A stretch of 64,000 nucleotides of DNA from Isoetes taiwanensis. Lineage: Eukaryota > Streptophyta > Lycopodiopsida > Isoetales > Isoetaceae. The stretch is taken from assembly GCA_021234155.1 (NCBI GenBank), contig JAJEKV010000006.1, positions 22,973,653 to 23,037,652 on the forward strand. Reading direction: 5' to 3'. Below, piece by piece: positions 22,544-34,385 of this stretch (position 1 is the first letter of the stretch; the number at the start of each line of letters is the position of its first letter). The position numbers were made by a program, and so were the translations under genes. The notes under the pieces are model-generated. The model saw only the letters and a program-made list of their open reading frames with translations, was not told where the DNA came from and searched no databases.

Positions 22544-24160
22544 CTTCCTAGCATCTAGCAACATACCTGGCCTCATGAGAGAAATGGCATTGCAGTAACT
22601 TCTCAGGTTGCTCCATTCTTGAAACCGGATAAAACGACCCCAGAAGTTTCTTTACTAATCCTGGGAATTTAAGAGGCCTTAAAACCGTGCATTACCATGT
22701 CAGATGTAACCTTCCAGAACCGTGGTTCATTGCATTTCAAAGACTGGCGTATTACCAAGAAACTCAGAGCTAACAACACAGAAGCCTAGAACAACTGTTA
22801 ATATTCAGATAACAGAGAGAAGACATCCAGGAATAGTGCCAGTAATCCCTGAACCATGCAGTGAGTGCAGGCCTTCTGTTGCAGTGAGTGCAAACAACAA
22901 AAAATATCTGATATTTCCTTAGCCATCTGAGTCATAACTGCATCTTAGACTGAAAGACGAAGCCCTAAGCCTTTCTTGGCTTCTGCCACGTTACTGAGAA
23001 GCGAGAACTCGAGAAGACACAGGCTGCATATTCAAGAGACTCCAGCCGCTTCTCAAGCAAGATGACAGTGGCGCTGGCAGATTTGTGAAGCCAGGCGTCC
23101 TTCCAGCGTCCATTTGAGGCTGACCTGCAAGTATCGGGGGCAGCCACAGCCGCCGCCCTAAGCCGCCGTAGCCGCCGCCAAGAACTTGATCAATAGCGTC
23201 TTAAAGTGTCTTTATGCTCCACAAACATGTCTTTAAGTGTCTTAAGTCTATTTATCTACATATGGTGGAAACACTTCCATAAACATGTCCTTTTATCTCT
23301 TAAATCTATATATGGTAGAAACACTTCCTAAAGGAAGTACCATTGAGGAAAGTACCCAGGCAGGTTACGTGATGTAAGTACCCAAGCTGCTCATGTGATT
23401 TCCTGGTCGATTTTGTAATATTTTTTTGACCTTTCATTGGCCAAATTATATGATTTGCACAAGGTTATTGCCCATCACAAACATTGTGATTTTCAGGTAG
23501 GATATGGGATGCTTGATCAGTCTTGGAATTATACATATCAAGGTATTTTGCAAATTTCTATAGGTCCAGACCTCATGCTATAGTAATATAGATAGCAAAC
23601 CCTTATCCATCCACCATATTTGCAAAAAGAGGCATACAAAACCTTTTCCAAGCAGGTTTTCGTGCGACATCTAATTTCATAGGCAAGTCATTTTCCCATT
23701 TTCTTGCAGTTATTTCAATGGAGCTTTATATGCAATCTTTGATTTTCTTTTTCGAATTTCTACCATATCTTCTTAACCGTTAGCTAAATAGGAGAATGTC
23801 ACTTAGTTATGTATAGAAGTAGCACCCATTTGTACTTCAGTTCTTCCTTATTCTTGCCGGTCTTGTAGATCGTTGCGAGCATTTCATGGTTCTTTAGGAC
23901 AAGGCACACATGTATTTCACAATTTGGAAGTTTTCGATGTAGAACACTCTATAACCATCTACAATTTCGTTACAATCTATGTCATATCATTAATGGAAAA
24001 GGCAAAGGTAATAGTGACCAGATCTATATTTTTTCTGATTTAATTTTGCAGGGATATTAGGTGGAAAAATTGCGATGTCATGTTCTTTGTGAGGAAAACA
24101 GGAAGCAAAAGGCGCAAAGAATCATCCTCAGGTGAAATCAAAGGAGTACAGTAAAGCAGA
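22544..24160. other. No gene recognised
   Basis: Contains a GC-rich patch at 22960-23170 with CCGCCGTAGCCGCCGCC and a loose duplication at 23200-23340 (AACATGTC, TATGGTGGAAACACTTCC / TATGGTAGAAACACTTCC). No conserved frame was found. Confidence 0.4.
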
Positions 24161-24165
24161 GGATA

Positions 24166-24190
24166 GAAGGAAGGAAGGAAGGAAGGAAGA
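24166..24190. repeat. GGAA/TTCC microsatellite at LINE 3' end
   Basis: About five GGAA units in a row. On the minus strand this is a TTCC run directly after the GC-rich LINE relic, as expected for a microsatellite-type LINE tail. Confidence 0.75.
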
Positions 24191-26420
24191 TACTTTTATC
24201 GTCCACGGAGACCAATCGGTCTATGGGACCCAATACAAAAACGCAGCAAGCGGATTACTGTCCGGATGAAAAAACCCACCGAAGGGTTTTCGAGGGAAAA
24301 ACCGTGGCAACAATCAACTGTTGACAAACCGGTCCTACCATATAAAATCTTGAAAACACCCAAATATATCACGGTCATGCACCGACCAGCGTAGTGCCTA
24401 ATCACTGCGACCGGGCGGGGGGCAAAGGTGACCTCTCGAGGTCGATACCTCTGAATGTATGACCCGGAGGCACGCATGGCCGTGGTGTGTTCATCAGCAA
24501 ATGTAAGGGCAAGTCCGGTCGTACTAAGGGGCCGTGATCGGCGGATCCGCCCGAATCTTTGGGCAACTCTGGAAAGTGTGAGACTCATCCTCAATGGTTC
24601 CGCTTGGCCGAATCGACCGAGGCCCAATCACGGGGCTCCCCAATCCACCGCCTGCCTCGATGCGAAGATGGTGGGCACCCGCGAATGGAGGCAATGAGTC
24701 CGCTGTGGGCGGTACCGGGAACGCGCAGTAGATGTAGGCTAAGGTAACCCGGTTGATGTATGCCTGTAATGGAGCGTTTTGACATGCTCTTAGAGCCGGG
24801 TCCCGTGAGCTTGCCAAGGAAACAAGTGTCTAGGTACTCCCTCCGTCGCCACGATCGGTATTTGTGGTCCACTGCGACGACTGTGCCCCGTGACGTTCCA
24901 TCCGGGCGAATCCAATCGGATCTCTCTTTCCCCTCCAACAGGCCCTAAGCATCTGCGACCCATTGCCACAAGCAGTAAAGCCCAGTGCGGGGCCCGAGCA
25001 TCACCCATAGTAAATTCTTTACGAAAATAGGCGATGTGTCTATCAAAGAACGCCAGTGCCGCAAGAATCGATTTCTGCAGCAGGTATCTGATAGGGGACT
25101 GAAGGTTTCACCCAAGTGCCGTGCCAAAAATGCCTTACACACCTGCTCCAAGTCATTCCAGGTCTTCAAAGAGGCGGCCGGGCCCCAAACCTCGACCCGT
25201 CTGAAGGACGAAAGTTCGACCCGATTAGAACGGATGTGGTGATGGCCCCAATCATAGAGCTCGCACGGTGGTTGTTGATTGCATGGCATAAAGCTTTCCA
25301 GCTCGTTGTCACATAGCGGATAGACGCCTCTTAGCGAGGCGAGAAGGAACTCCACCCCTAGGTACTTGTAGGTGGGCGTGGCGTCCGCAGTGTCCCCGAT
25401 ATGTGAGTGCGGGAGGCATGGGGTGGCGTGAAGAGGATATGAGAACCACCACGGTCTTGGCGATTCCACGTCGCATGTGGCGCGACAAAATATGTCTAGG
25501 GCATCCAGGTGAGGCGCATAGCCACGGGGGTGTGGGCAGCGAGGCCAACATCGTCCCATAGATGGGTGGCCCGGATGACTGGGTGCAAAAAGGTATGCCA
25601 TCCCCATGCTCAGTAAGCGGGGCTCTAACTAATCAATGTAGAGGCCAAAAGTGTTGTTGGAGAGGGCAACCCCACTTAACCAGATACTAATGGTGAATGC
25701 TTGGCCCGCCCACGCATCCTTGCCAAACAACTCTCATACAACTTTTGTATATGGCATTACAACAGCGGCTGAGCCCCGATTGACGGTCCTAGCCTACAAC
25801 TTTCCCTGGGACCGGTATCAAAAGCTTATGAAGTCCACAAGCGGCAATACAAGTCCTGGCCGATGATTCCGGTTTGTCTTCAATCGATGCGATGTAAAAG
25901 ATATAGTCACTCGTTGAGTGGCGGGGGTCCTAAGCACGTCTGTGAGGGGCTCGCACATCTGCCGCCTCTCGTCCAGGTAAGGTCAAGCTGCTGCTTTCGA
26001 GAATGCCGAAATAACGGTTTGGCAAATCTTGAATCCGACCATGATCGTCCGTAATTGGCCCGACAGTGTGTGTCGCCGCCCAATGAATGGGAACAACCAC
26101 TTGTGGTCCATTGTCGGGGAGACCTTCTGCAATGCTCATTGAAGAGGGTAGTGAGGACCCGGCCTGGCGGTACGCCACGCCCATTTGAGTAACTTCGGCT
26201 GCATGCCATCGAGGTCACCGCCTTCCCATTAGCCGGCCGTTCGCGAGGCCCTCCTCCTCAACGTCCTCCTCCCACGAGAACCAATGGGGGCCATCCCCAG
26301 GGGTATGGAAATGGCGTCCACTGGCGGGTCATAGAGCTAGCTTTTGCAAAATCATTCCCCTTTGCCCGGTGTGATGTCCCACAAGGTGAAGGCTGGCCTT
26401 CGAAGCACTCTGCGCCAAAA
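24191..26420 (-). pseudogene. LINE (non-LTR retrotransposon) reverse transcriptase relic
   Basis: This segment is clearly more GC-rich than its neighbours and codes on the minus strand in shifting frames. From about 26220 downward I read an RT start (NY-R-IMVG-like, ICQTVISAFSK, LESSSLTLPGREAADVRAPH), a DFIKAFDTVPRES-like palm motif near 25800, then TYKYLGVEF at about 25365 and RVEVWGPAASLKTWNDLEQV at about 25180-25240, with a C-terminal part to about 24800. The YLGV and VEVWGP signatures are typical of a jockey-like LINE family common in plants with large genomes. Endonuclease sequence was not seen, so it is 5'-truncated, as usual for LINEs. Many frameshifts make it inactive. Confidence 0.75.
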
Positions 26421-27996
26421 GGTTCGAGGATAGAGTGAAGTAGTTAATGTGAAGAATAAAGGTGAGAGATAGCTATCAACGTTAATTGCTATAGCAGAAT
26501 AATGCCAAGATGTGTTGAAAGAAATATAGTTATTGCTCTTGCAGGAGAAACAAGCATACCCATACAGTGGTAGCTATGCGTTGTGCATTATTGATGACGT
26601 CCCTCACAAAATAGTTGAAACTCCTGGAACCATTTGAAAATGTTCAAGTATTCTACATCAAGACAATCAGTCCAGTGAGGTAAACACTTTGTGATTATGC
26701 CAGTTGTTTTCTTCAGTAACATCTGATCCTGGTCAAGACAATTACCTTATTATTTGTATAATGTTCATTCTTTTTTATAAATAAATTGATATTTCATAGA
26801 TATGTAGTATTTGTATTGGATTCATAGTTTGTATAATGAAGGTCTATCTGAAAGGTCTCAGATATGCTAAAAATGCTCAACAATATGTAATATCAAATCC
26901 CTTCCTTCTGTTAATCTAGGTTGGGTTTATCTCAGGCAATTACACAACTCAGACTGTATTTATTTCTCTGAATTACTCCTTCCTAATGTAATAGCACATC
27001 AGCAAACATGCTTAGTTCTGTATTAAGGCTAACGGATGCTATGCTATTGTTGAATAGGGACGAAGCCAATGCAGAGGCATCGTCAATTGTCTACAAAGAT
27101 TGAGCATTCAACATCAATAATTTTATGGATAAATATGGTAAATATCATTTTACAGTCTAATTTCAACAAAAGGCACACGTCTACTTCTTTTTGCCTTACA
27201 TCCTAAGTTTATTTGCATCTATCGTTTGCGCTAATAAGGTTTTTAGAGGGATGAAATGGTATGTACCTTTTTTATGTTGTCATTGGCTTATTCTAGAGAC
27301 TAATTGATGAGATCCCCTCAGAAAAAATAGGTAGGGAACTGATCTTGGCAATCCAACCAGTGATCATTCTACTTTGGTTACATTGTAATCTTCTGGTTTA
27401 ATTCTGTCGTACACCATTGTTGACCCTCAACCTGGCTAGAGAGTCAAACACAAGAAGCCAACTTGGATTTATGCTCAAGTTGGGGTTAGAACCTCCAGAT
27501 CACTTAAGGTGATCAGTCTACACAAGAATTTTTTAAAGAAAAAGCTCAAATATCAAGTACTCATACTTTTCCCAATTCAAGAATATGGAACCTTCACTCA
27601 AATTGATGTAGTTCTCATAGGTGGATTGATTTTCAAGGTCAAATGATTGTGACGTGTAGAAAAGTTATAGGCATGCAAGGGAAAAGATCTTGACCAAGTC
27701 TGAGTTCTAGTCTGCAAGATATTCGATCTCAAAGTTGAGTCAATTTTTGGTCAATACCAGTCAAAGCCACAGACAGATCTCAGAATTTTGTAACTTGAGT
27801 TGCAGAGGGAATTTTTGAGAAATTCTAAAACTGAGATGAAGTATAGGCCCCAAAGGTGTGGGGCATGCAATCAAATCCTATTTTGGATCACTAAAACTAT
27901 TTTTTTGGCACTGTTTTGTGGATAACAGTCTAAAATTGTATCAGACAGAATGCAAAAAATGATAACTTGAGTTTGGAATGGTTTTTTCTCGAACTT
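26421..27996. other. No gene recognised; left flank of the inverted-LTR element
   Basis: AT-rich DNA with a few exon-like phrases near 26540-26690 that do not form a readable protein. The last five bases before the LTR (27992-27996) are AACTT, matching the five bases after 47370. Confidence 0.4.
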
Positions 27997-29430
27997 TGTG
28001 ACGTTCCACATATTTATACGCCTATTTAAGTATAAATACATGACACGTCACTATGAATAATTAATGGCACATTAATTATTCATAAGCTAAGGTTAGCTAT
28101 GTTAATAATTAAATTATAAAGGTGGAAACCTAACCCAAAACCCTAATTCGAATTTAGGGCTTATCCTAATATTAAAAAGGGCTAAAATACCAAATTAGTT
28201 GATTAGTGACATGCCACCTGGCCCAAATCGATTGGGCAAGGCAGGGTTTCCATTTTGGACACCCAAATTAGAGCTTTTTTGTGCCCCAATTCGAATTAGA
28301 GCAATGGAGATGGGGAGAGGGAGTGACCCAGGCACCCTTGACAAATCGAGATGGAGCCATCCCAAGCCCGGTCGGCGGTTAGTCTGTAGCTTAGTTGTGT
28401 TATCTGTAGGGTGCCCCTGTTGGGCACTTGTTGTGTGTATTTCTTCTGTTTCTCTATGTTCTCTATGCTTTACACAGTAGGAACTAACCCCTTGATTGCA
28501 AAGGTGAGTTCTCCTTATCTACGATTCGTACTTGCTCTTAAATGATGGATTGATAGTTCTTTGCATAGTATTACTCTTGAAATGGGGGATTAAAGGGGTA
28601 GAGACCTCGAGGCCCATGTATTGTAGTATGCTCCTAGATAGAGCCCTGTATTATTCCCATTAGATCGCGGCTTTGTGCACAGAGACCACTTAAATTAAGT
28701 GGATGCTATGGAATTGCTTAGCACCAGGATAAAGGGGCCCAGCGAGGTGAAGTGGGGTGGGGTCTTACCCGCGAACATAAAAGGCTCACGATACTCCCTC
28801 GATGGGCTAGGCCTGATGGCGGTCACGTAGAGGGCGGGTATGGAGTCCGACACTCCACGGGTGCAGAGGTGTGACGTGTATGGGGCACCACATTAGCTGA
28901 TAGATTTGGGGTGAGAGTAAATTAGAGATGCGGATCTGCGGGGTGATCGACGCGTATTCTCTAACTCACCCATGGAACCCCGCTGTGATCACGGAAGGGG
29001 GCGCCTCCACGACTGCCTCATGGACCCGAGGGCTTCATGAATCCCTAGAGTAGGCTCAAAGGGTGATGCAGCAGTGCAGCGTGTCAGGAAGGCTATAAGC
29101 GGCGCTCATAGCATGATTGGACTCATCGCAAAGTGTGCCAGGAGGCGGATGGAGTGGACAACCCTAGTAGATGTTCTATGCCATTAAAAGCCATGTCAAG
29201 ATTAGGTCTGCTGATCTCTTGAGACCTAGCCCGTCGGTCGATCCTCAAGATGAGCGAGAGGTAGAACCCACGGGTTTGGGTGTTTTCCTTAGTATTAAAT
29301 GCATATTCTTTGTTGTTGTCACTTGGTTGGATGTGCCACCCCTCGTGGTGGTAAATTATGATATGATTATGTTGTGTGCTAACCTTGTATTCCAGCTTCG
29401 GCGGCAGGAGCCCCATTGAAAGAAGTGGGC
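27997..29430 (+). repeat. LTR copy A (inverted, lacks last ~155 bp)
   Basis: It starts TGTGACGTTCCACATATT at 27997, preceded by AACTT. It follows the other copies through AATTCGAATTTAGGGC, the CTATGTTCTCTATGCTTT region and the GTATTGTAGTATGCTCCTAG block. It stops at 29430, where the minus-strand copy begins. The missing part corresponds to 29431-29584 of copy B. Short indels against the other copies cluster in GC-rich runs. Confidence 0.85.
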
Positions 29431-30986
29431 TGTGGCTCCACGAACATATCTGACCCTCCGGACGTATACATGCGGGGACTTTCCTCCATGGCAACCAACT
29501 CACCATGAGCGGGGCCCTCCGGGTCTAGCTTCGGGGCCATCTATAAGAAGATGCTCAAGTGAAGGACCTGAGAGGGGTCATTCGGCCCGCCTTCAATGGG
29601 GTTCCCACGTCGGAGCGTGAATACAAAGAAGCACACAACATAATCATATCATAATTTACCACCACGGGGTGGCACATCAACCAAGTGACAACAACAAAGA
29701 ATATGCATTTAATACTAAGGAAAACACCCAAACCCGTGGTTCTACCCGGCTCGGAGACTCAATGAGGATCGGCCCAGCTGGCTAGGTCTCAAGAGATCGT
29801 GAGAGGCCAGAATCTTGACATGGCTTTGGCATAGAACACGGGCTAGGGTTGTCCACTCCATCCGCCCTCCCATTGCACCTAGATGAGTCCAATCATGCTA
29901 TGGCGCTGCTATAGCCTTCCGGACCTGCATGACTCAAGGTATCACCCTTTGAGCCTACTCTAGGATTCATGAAGCCCGTCCGATGATGGCTGAGGTCGGG
30001 CGTCCCCTTCGAGATCCAGGTGGTTCCATGGGTGAGCTAGAGAATCGTGCGCATCGGCCCGAGCCCTTATCGTGCAGGCTTACCGTCACCTAAATCTACT
30101 CAAAGCCCCGGGGTGCCCCATCTGGTCACACCTGCGCACCCGGGGGAGTGTCGGACCCATGCAGGCCCTCCACGTGGCCAGCTGCCGGGGCCTAGCCCAC
30201 TATAGGAGTCTCGGAGCCTTTTATGTTCGTGCAGACCCCCACCCCACTTCACCCGCTGCGTCCCTCGGTGCTAAGCAATTCCACCCAGCATCCACGACTC
30301 GGTGGTCTCTTGCAATAGCAGCATCTAATGGGAATATCGGGGCTCTATCTAGGGCATACTACAATACATGGGCTCGGAGGTTCTACCCCCAATCCCCCCA
30401 TTTCAAGAGTAATACTATGCAAGAACTATCAATCCATCATTTAAGAGCAAGTAATGAGAAATCAGAGATAAGGAGAACTCACCTTTGCAATCAAGGGGTT
30501 AGTTCCTACAAGGTAAAGCATAGAAACATAGAAAACAGAAGAAATACACACAACAAGTGCCCAACAAAAATACCCTACGAATAACACAACTAAGCTACTG
30601 GACCTCTCAGCGTCGATCGGGCTTGGGATGGCTCCATCTCATTCTTTGAAGGGTGCTGATCTCTTTGCTCCTCCCCCATCTCCAATTGCTCCTAATTCGA
30701 ATTGGGGCACAAAGCCCTAATTTGGGTGTCCAAAATGGAAACCCCCCTGCCCAATCGATTTGGGCGGTGGCATGTCACTAATTAACTAATTTGGTATTTT
30801 TAGCCCTTTTTTATTAGGATAAGCCCTAAATTCGAATTAGGGTTTTGGGTTAGGTTTCCACCTTTATAATTTAATTATTAACATAGCTAACCTTAGCTTA
30901 TGAATAATTAATGTGCCATTAATTATTCATAGTGACGTGTCATGTATTTATACTTAAATAGGCGTATAAATATGTGGAACGTCACA
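29431..30986 (-). repeat. LTR copy B (3' LTR of the minus-strand element)
   Basis: Full length, 1556 bp. On the minus strand it runs from TGTGACGTTCC (at 30986) to GGAGCCACA (at 29431, matching GGAGCGTCACA of copy C). It forms a near-palindrome with copy A, with arms of about 1.4 kb and a 154-bp centre. Confidence 0.85.
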
Positions 30987-31003
30987 TTCTCCCCACCTTG
31001 AAA
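30987..31003 (-). other. Polypurine tract
   Basis: On the minus strand AAGGTGGGGAGAA lies immediately before the LTR start. This is the plus-strand primer of LTR elements and marks copy B as the 3' LTR. Upstream on the minus strand, up to about 31080, there is a short pol-end-like phrase. Confidence 0.75.
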
Positions 31004-31508
31004 ATGATGTTGTCCTCGGCATCAAGATACTCTTGTTGGGGCAACACATCATACATTGGAAGGAAGTCTCCCCTCCTTAAAGAGATGGCGTGAGATTATA
31101 AGTCCACGCACGCGTTGTCATGTTCAAAGTGATTAAGTTTGAAATGACTTGTATAGATCAGACATGATCATCGCTTAGGACTGTCAAAAGTGAACAGTCA
31201 AGGTTTGTGGAAGCCTCGTTCGTGGTGACGAGTTCACAGTCTATCTATTTTAGAAATCATTCTTTCTATACATACAGGTAACTGATTATATATTAAAGAC
31301 AGGTATAGATATAAAGAACTTCTATTTGTTGTTATATTATAATACAGAGTTATTAACCTCGCACTGTTTAGTAGAAAGTCATTCTAATCATATTAACTTC
31401 TGTGTATATATCTCTGTTCACTTTGCAAGTGATTTTATTACAGTCAGGCTTAATGTAATTTTGCATCTAAATTTTGTTTTCCTATTTGGTTACAATTTTA
31501 ACAACTCA
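31004..31508 (-). other. Short remnant of element 3' internal region
   Basis: Only the stretch to about 31080 has the character of the end of a gypsy pol gene (GAGGACAACATCATTTTCAAGG on the minus strand, abbreviated). The rest up to the Helitron-like terminus has no recognisable feature. Confidence 0.35.
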
Positions 31509-31537
31509 CTAGAAACGTGTGCCCGGCGATGCCGGGC
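31509..31537 (-). mobile_element. Helitron-type 3' terminus
   Basis: CTAG at 31509-31512 is followed by an 8-bp spacer and the perfect hairpin GCCCGGCGATGCCGGGC (31521-31537). Read on the minus strand this is hairpin, spacer, CTAG, followed by the host base T, the signature of a Helitron 3' end. The body would extend to the right. I could not find its TC-type 5' end or a Rep/helicase gene. Confidence 0.6.
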
Positions 31538-33674
31538 ATTAGTCATAAATATGTGGAATGGGTAGACGTAAGGGAGTCTTCAGGTGTAATCAAAAAGTGC
31601 TAAATATAAGGGTATCTATGGATGTAATGGAGTGTCGGGCCTTAGGTGGGGATGGCCAGGAATAATGGATTTTATAGGGTGAAATAGAATGCTTAGACGT
31701 AATAGAGTTCGTATTATTTAGGTTTTTTGGCAGATCGCAGATTTGATACATCCATTCTGGCAGTGACAAATGTTGATGTGTGCGATAGTTGATGCGAGTC
31801 ACCCTTCTTCTTCTTTTTGTCAAAGGAAATTTTTTTTGAATTTGTCCATGTAGAGATTATTGTTGTTGATGAATGCCTGGTAGGCTAAGGTTATCAGATC
31901 CTTCCAGATGGCCAACAATTGCAAACCTTCGGCTTTATGGTACATGTGCGTTGTGATTGTGTGATCAAAAAATTATATATATCATATTACGTTTAATTGT
32001 AAGTGAAGATCACTACATAAGTTTTTGTATTTCCTATGTAAGTTTAAAAATTTAGGAGAAATAATTTGATTTGCAATTTTTAATTTCCAATCTACAAAAA
32101 CGCATCCATTCTACTAAAAGTGGAACCCTAGACTTGTATGAAACGTTCACTAACTTACATGCACTTTTGGTAAGAAAAACATGACCAATATTGCATTTGT
32201 GATGTGATGACATAATTGCTATTTACAATTGTATGTACCATTGATATGTTACATCCCCTCGACTTTTTAGAAATAGTTATATGACTGACAAACCTAAACC
32301 TTCAACTCCCAAACCTACCCTAAAGCGGAAACCTTAAATGGCTGCACAAAATGTTGGGCATTACCATTGGTATATTTTGAATCCAAATGGTTAGCTATGG
32401 GAGATCAGGCATGGGGGATGTGATATACTTATTGTGTATATTGGAATTGCAGGGAAGACGCTTAGCTCTAGCAAGGGTAAATTTTTTTTCTGGCTGGCTT
32501 TCTCCAAACTATTGGAGTTGCTTTTGATGCCTTTCAAAAGAAAAATAAGGATTAACACAATTTGGAACCAAAGTAAGGGCTTTGCTTGGAAGCAATTTTT
32601 GAAAATATTGTTTTTTGCACCATTTGATGGTTTGAAAGCATTCTTGTTAGCTCACCATATAAATGGTTGAGTTAAAGGTGACAATGCCTTGAAAGTAAAA
32701 CATTGAACATTTGTTACCAAGTTTTGTAAAAGGTTAAAATCTATGAATGAGAAGCATTTATGATTGAGGTTTACTCATATTTATGGTAAGAGTGCAGCGA
32801 ATACCAGAATAGACAATGCTTGGTCAATGTTCCATTAAATTCCACATGTACCTATCACAACCTTAAGAAGTTAAAATGAAAGTCAACTTCATTTTCAGAA
32901 TGAATTGAACATAAACTGAACATAAACGATGATGACTGATAAAGCATGTTGTTCATAATTCACATATAAGCCGTTATTGATGCTAAAAGGCTTTCTACCA
33001 TACATTTTGTTGTAGAAAGTCATATAAATATGTTTGTCCCACAAAGTCTTAAAAGTAAGATGTCTTAAAACAAAAGATTGTTTAAATGTCTTACCATAGC
33101 CCACAATTTGTCCTTCAAAATGATTGTAGAAGACTTCGAAAATGCCCTTATCTGCACAACAAATCCTCATTTGCACAATACAACTGCAAGAAAATTTTTA
33201 TTAATGGAAGCGTCCTATTACTCAGTCCTATTACTCAGTAGAGATTATCCATCTCAAAGGAATGATACATGAAAGCACTGCTAATGTTTTTATGCTAAAC
33301 ATGATTCTTTTCAAGATCCTTTCAGCTAATTATGTGAATCTAGAGATATAGCATAGTGCAGTTTGTGCCTGCTTGTTGGGAGGAAATCTCTTATTGCCTC
33401 TCTTTCTCTCACTCCAAGACCGGATGATGAAGCAACCAAAAATACAAATCTGTATAATTAACATTGTTCTCGTGTGAGTAAAGTGGAACAAACAAAAAGA
33501 AAAGAAATCCAAACAAAAATCAGAAGGGTTTATGGGTTTCAAGAAATTCTGCTAGCTTAGAAAATATCATGTTGAAACAAAAGGGAAAGAATCTTATTCC
33601 AAAACAAAGAAAAAATCTAGTCTGTTGTGGGTCAAAACTACAAATGTCAGATTTATCTCATAATCAAACATACC
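31538..33674. other. No gene recognised
   Basis: AT-rich, lacking any supported coding region; possibly the body of the Helitron-like element. Confidence 0.35.
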
Positions 33675-34385
33675 TGGGCACTGAAAATAGACATTCGATG
33701 TCGTTTAATCTAGCTGCGAATGTTTGCTCTGCACTCCTCAGAGACAATTCTGGTATGGAAATGGTTTAGGGTACAATTGAGCTTGTCACTTCCGTGATAT
33801 GCCCAATCTTTGGTGAAACCATCAACATACTATCTTTTCCAATCCATTCTTCGAGAATATCTCTTCACATTGAAGGCCTTTGGTTTCCTGATAGTGAGTG
33901 TAGCACGTTTGTCATGTCTTATTGTTTCCCCCTCCTATCCTGGGTATATAAAATGACATGAATATTTTCAAAAGATGATAAAATACTTTTAGCAAAATGT
34001 ATAACATTAACATGGTTATGAAACAGGCCCAGCATGAAACAGTGAAACATGGTTATGAAACAGGCCCAGCAGCAGCAACTTATCCAGGTCTCATAATTCT
34101 GGCCATGAGAAAAGTCCTAGTCAAAGTATAATGGGAGAATTATATTACAGATTTTTCACATATTTTCCTTGTAAACTCCAGCATTAACATACCCGATCCA
34201 AGTTCTAGAGTGCCAATAGTAACCCATTCACATGGAGGAGAAGTGACTCCTTTTTCTGATGAAAACTTATATGCATGGTTTATAGCAATAGGGCTTTGTC
34301 TGCATATACAACCAATAAATATGTATATCTGAATGCGCATTTTCCGATACATCTTTATATCTGAATGCGCAATTTCCAACATTGT
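33675..34385 (-). pseudogene. Exon-like gene fragments, family not recognised
   Basis: On the minus strand, an upstream piece begins after the acceptor TATATGCAG (about 34300), reads SPIAINHAYKFSSEKGVTS then PPCEWVTIGTLELGS, and ends at a GTATGT donor near 34192. A second piece (about 33865-33675) reads EEWIGKDSMLMVSPKIGHIT, has an internal TAA, then continues SIPELSLRSAEQTFAARLND up to a GTATGT donor. Codon-like continuity and consensus splice sites suggest a decayed or captured gene. I do not recognise the protein. Confidence 0.35.

Noticed and set aside
24945-25607. A 220-residue intact gene on the minus strand
   Set aside because: It is one frame through a LINE reverse transcriptase relic; the conserved motifs jump between frames.
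30072-30584. 170-residue protein on the plus strand
   Set aside because: It lies within the minus-strand LTR copy B and is a chance frame in GC-rich LTR sequence.
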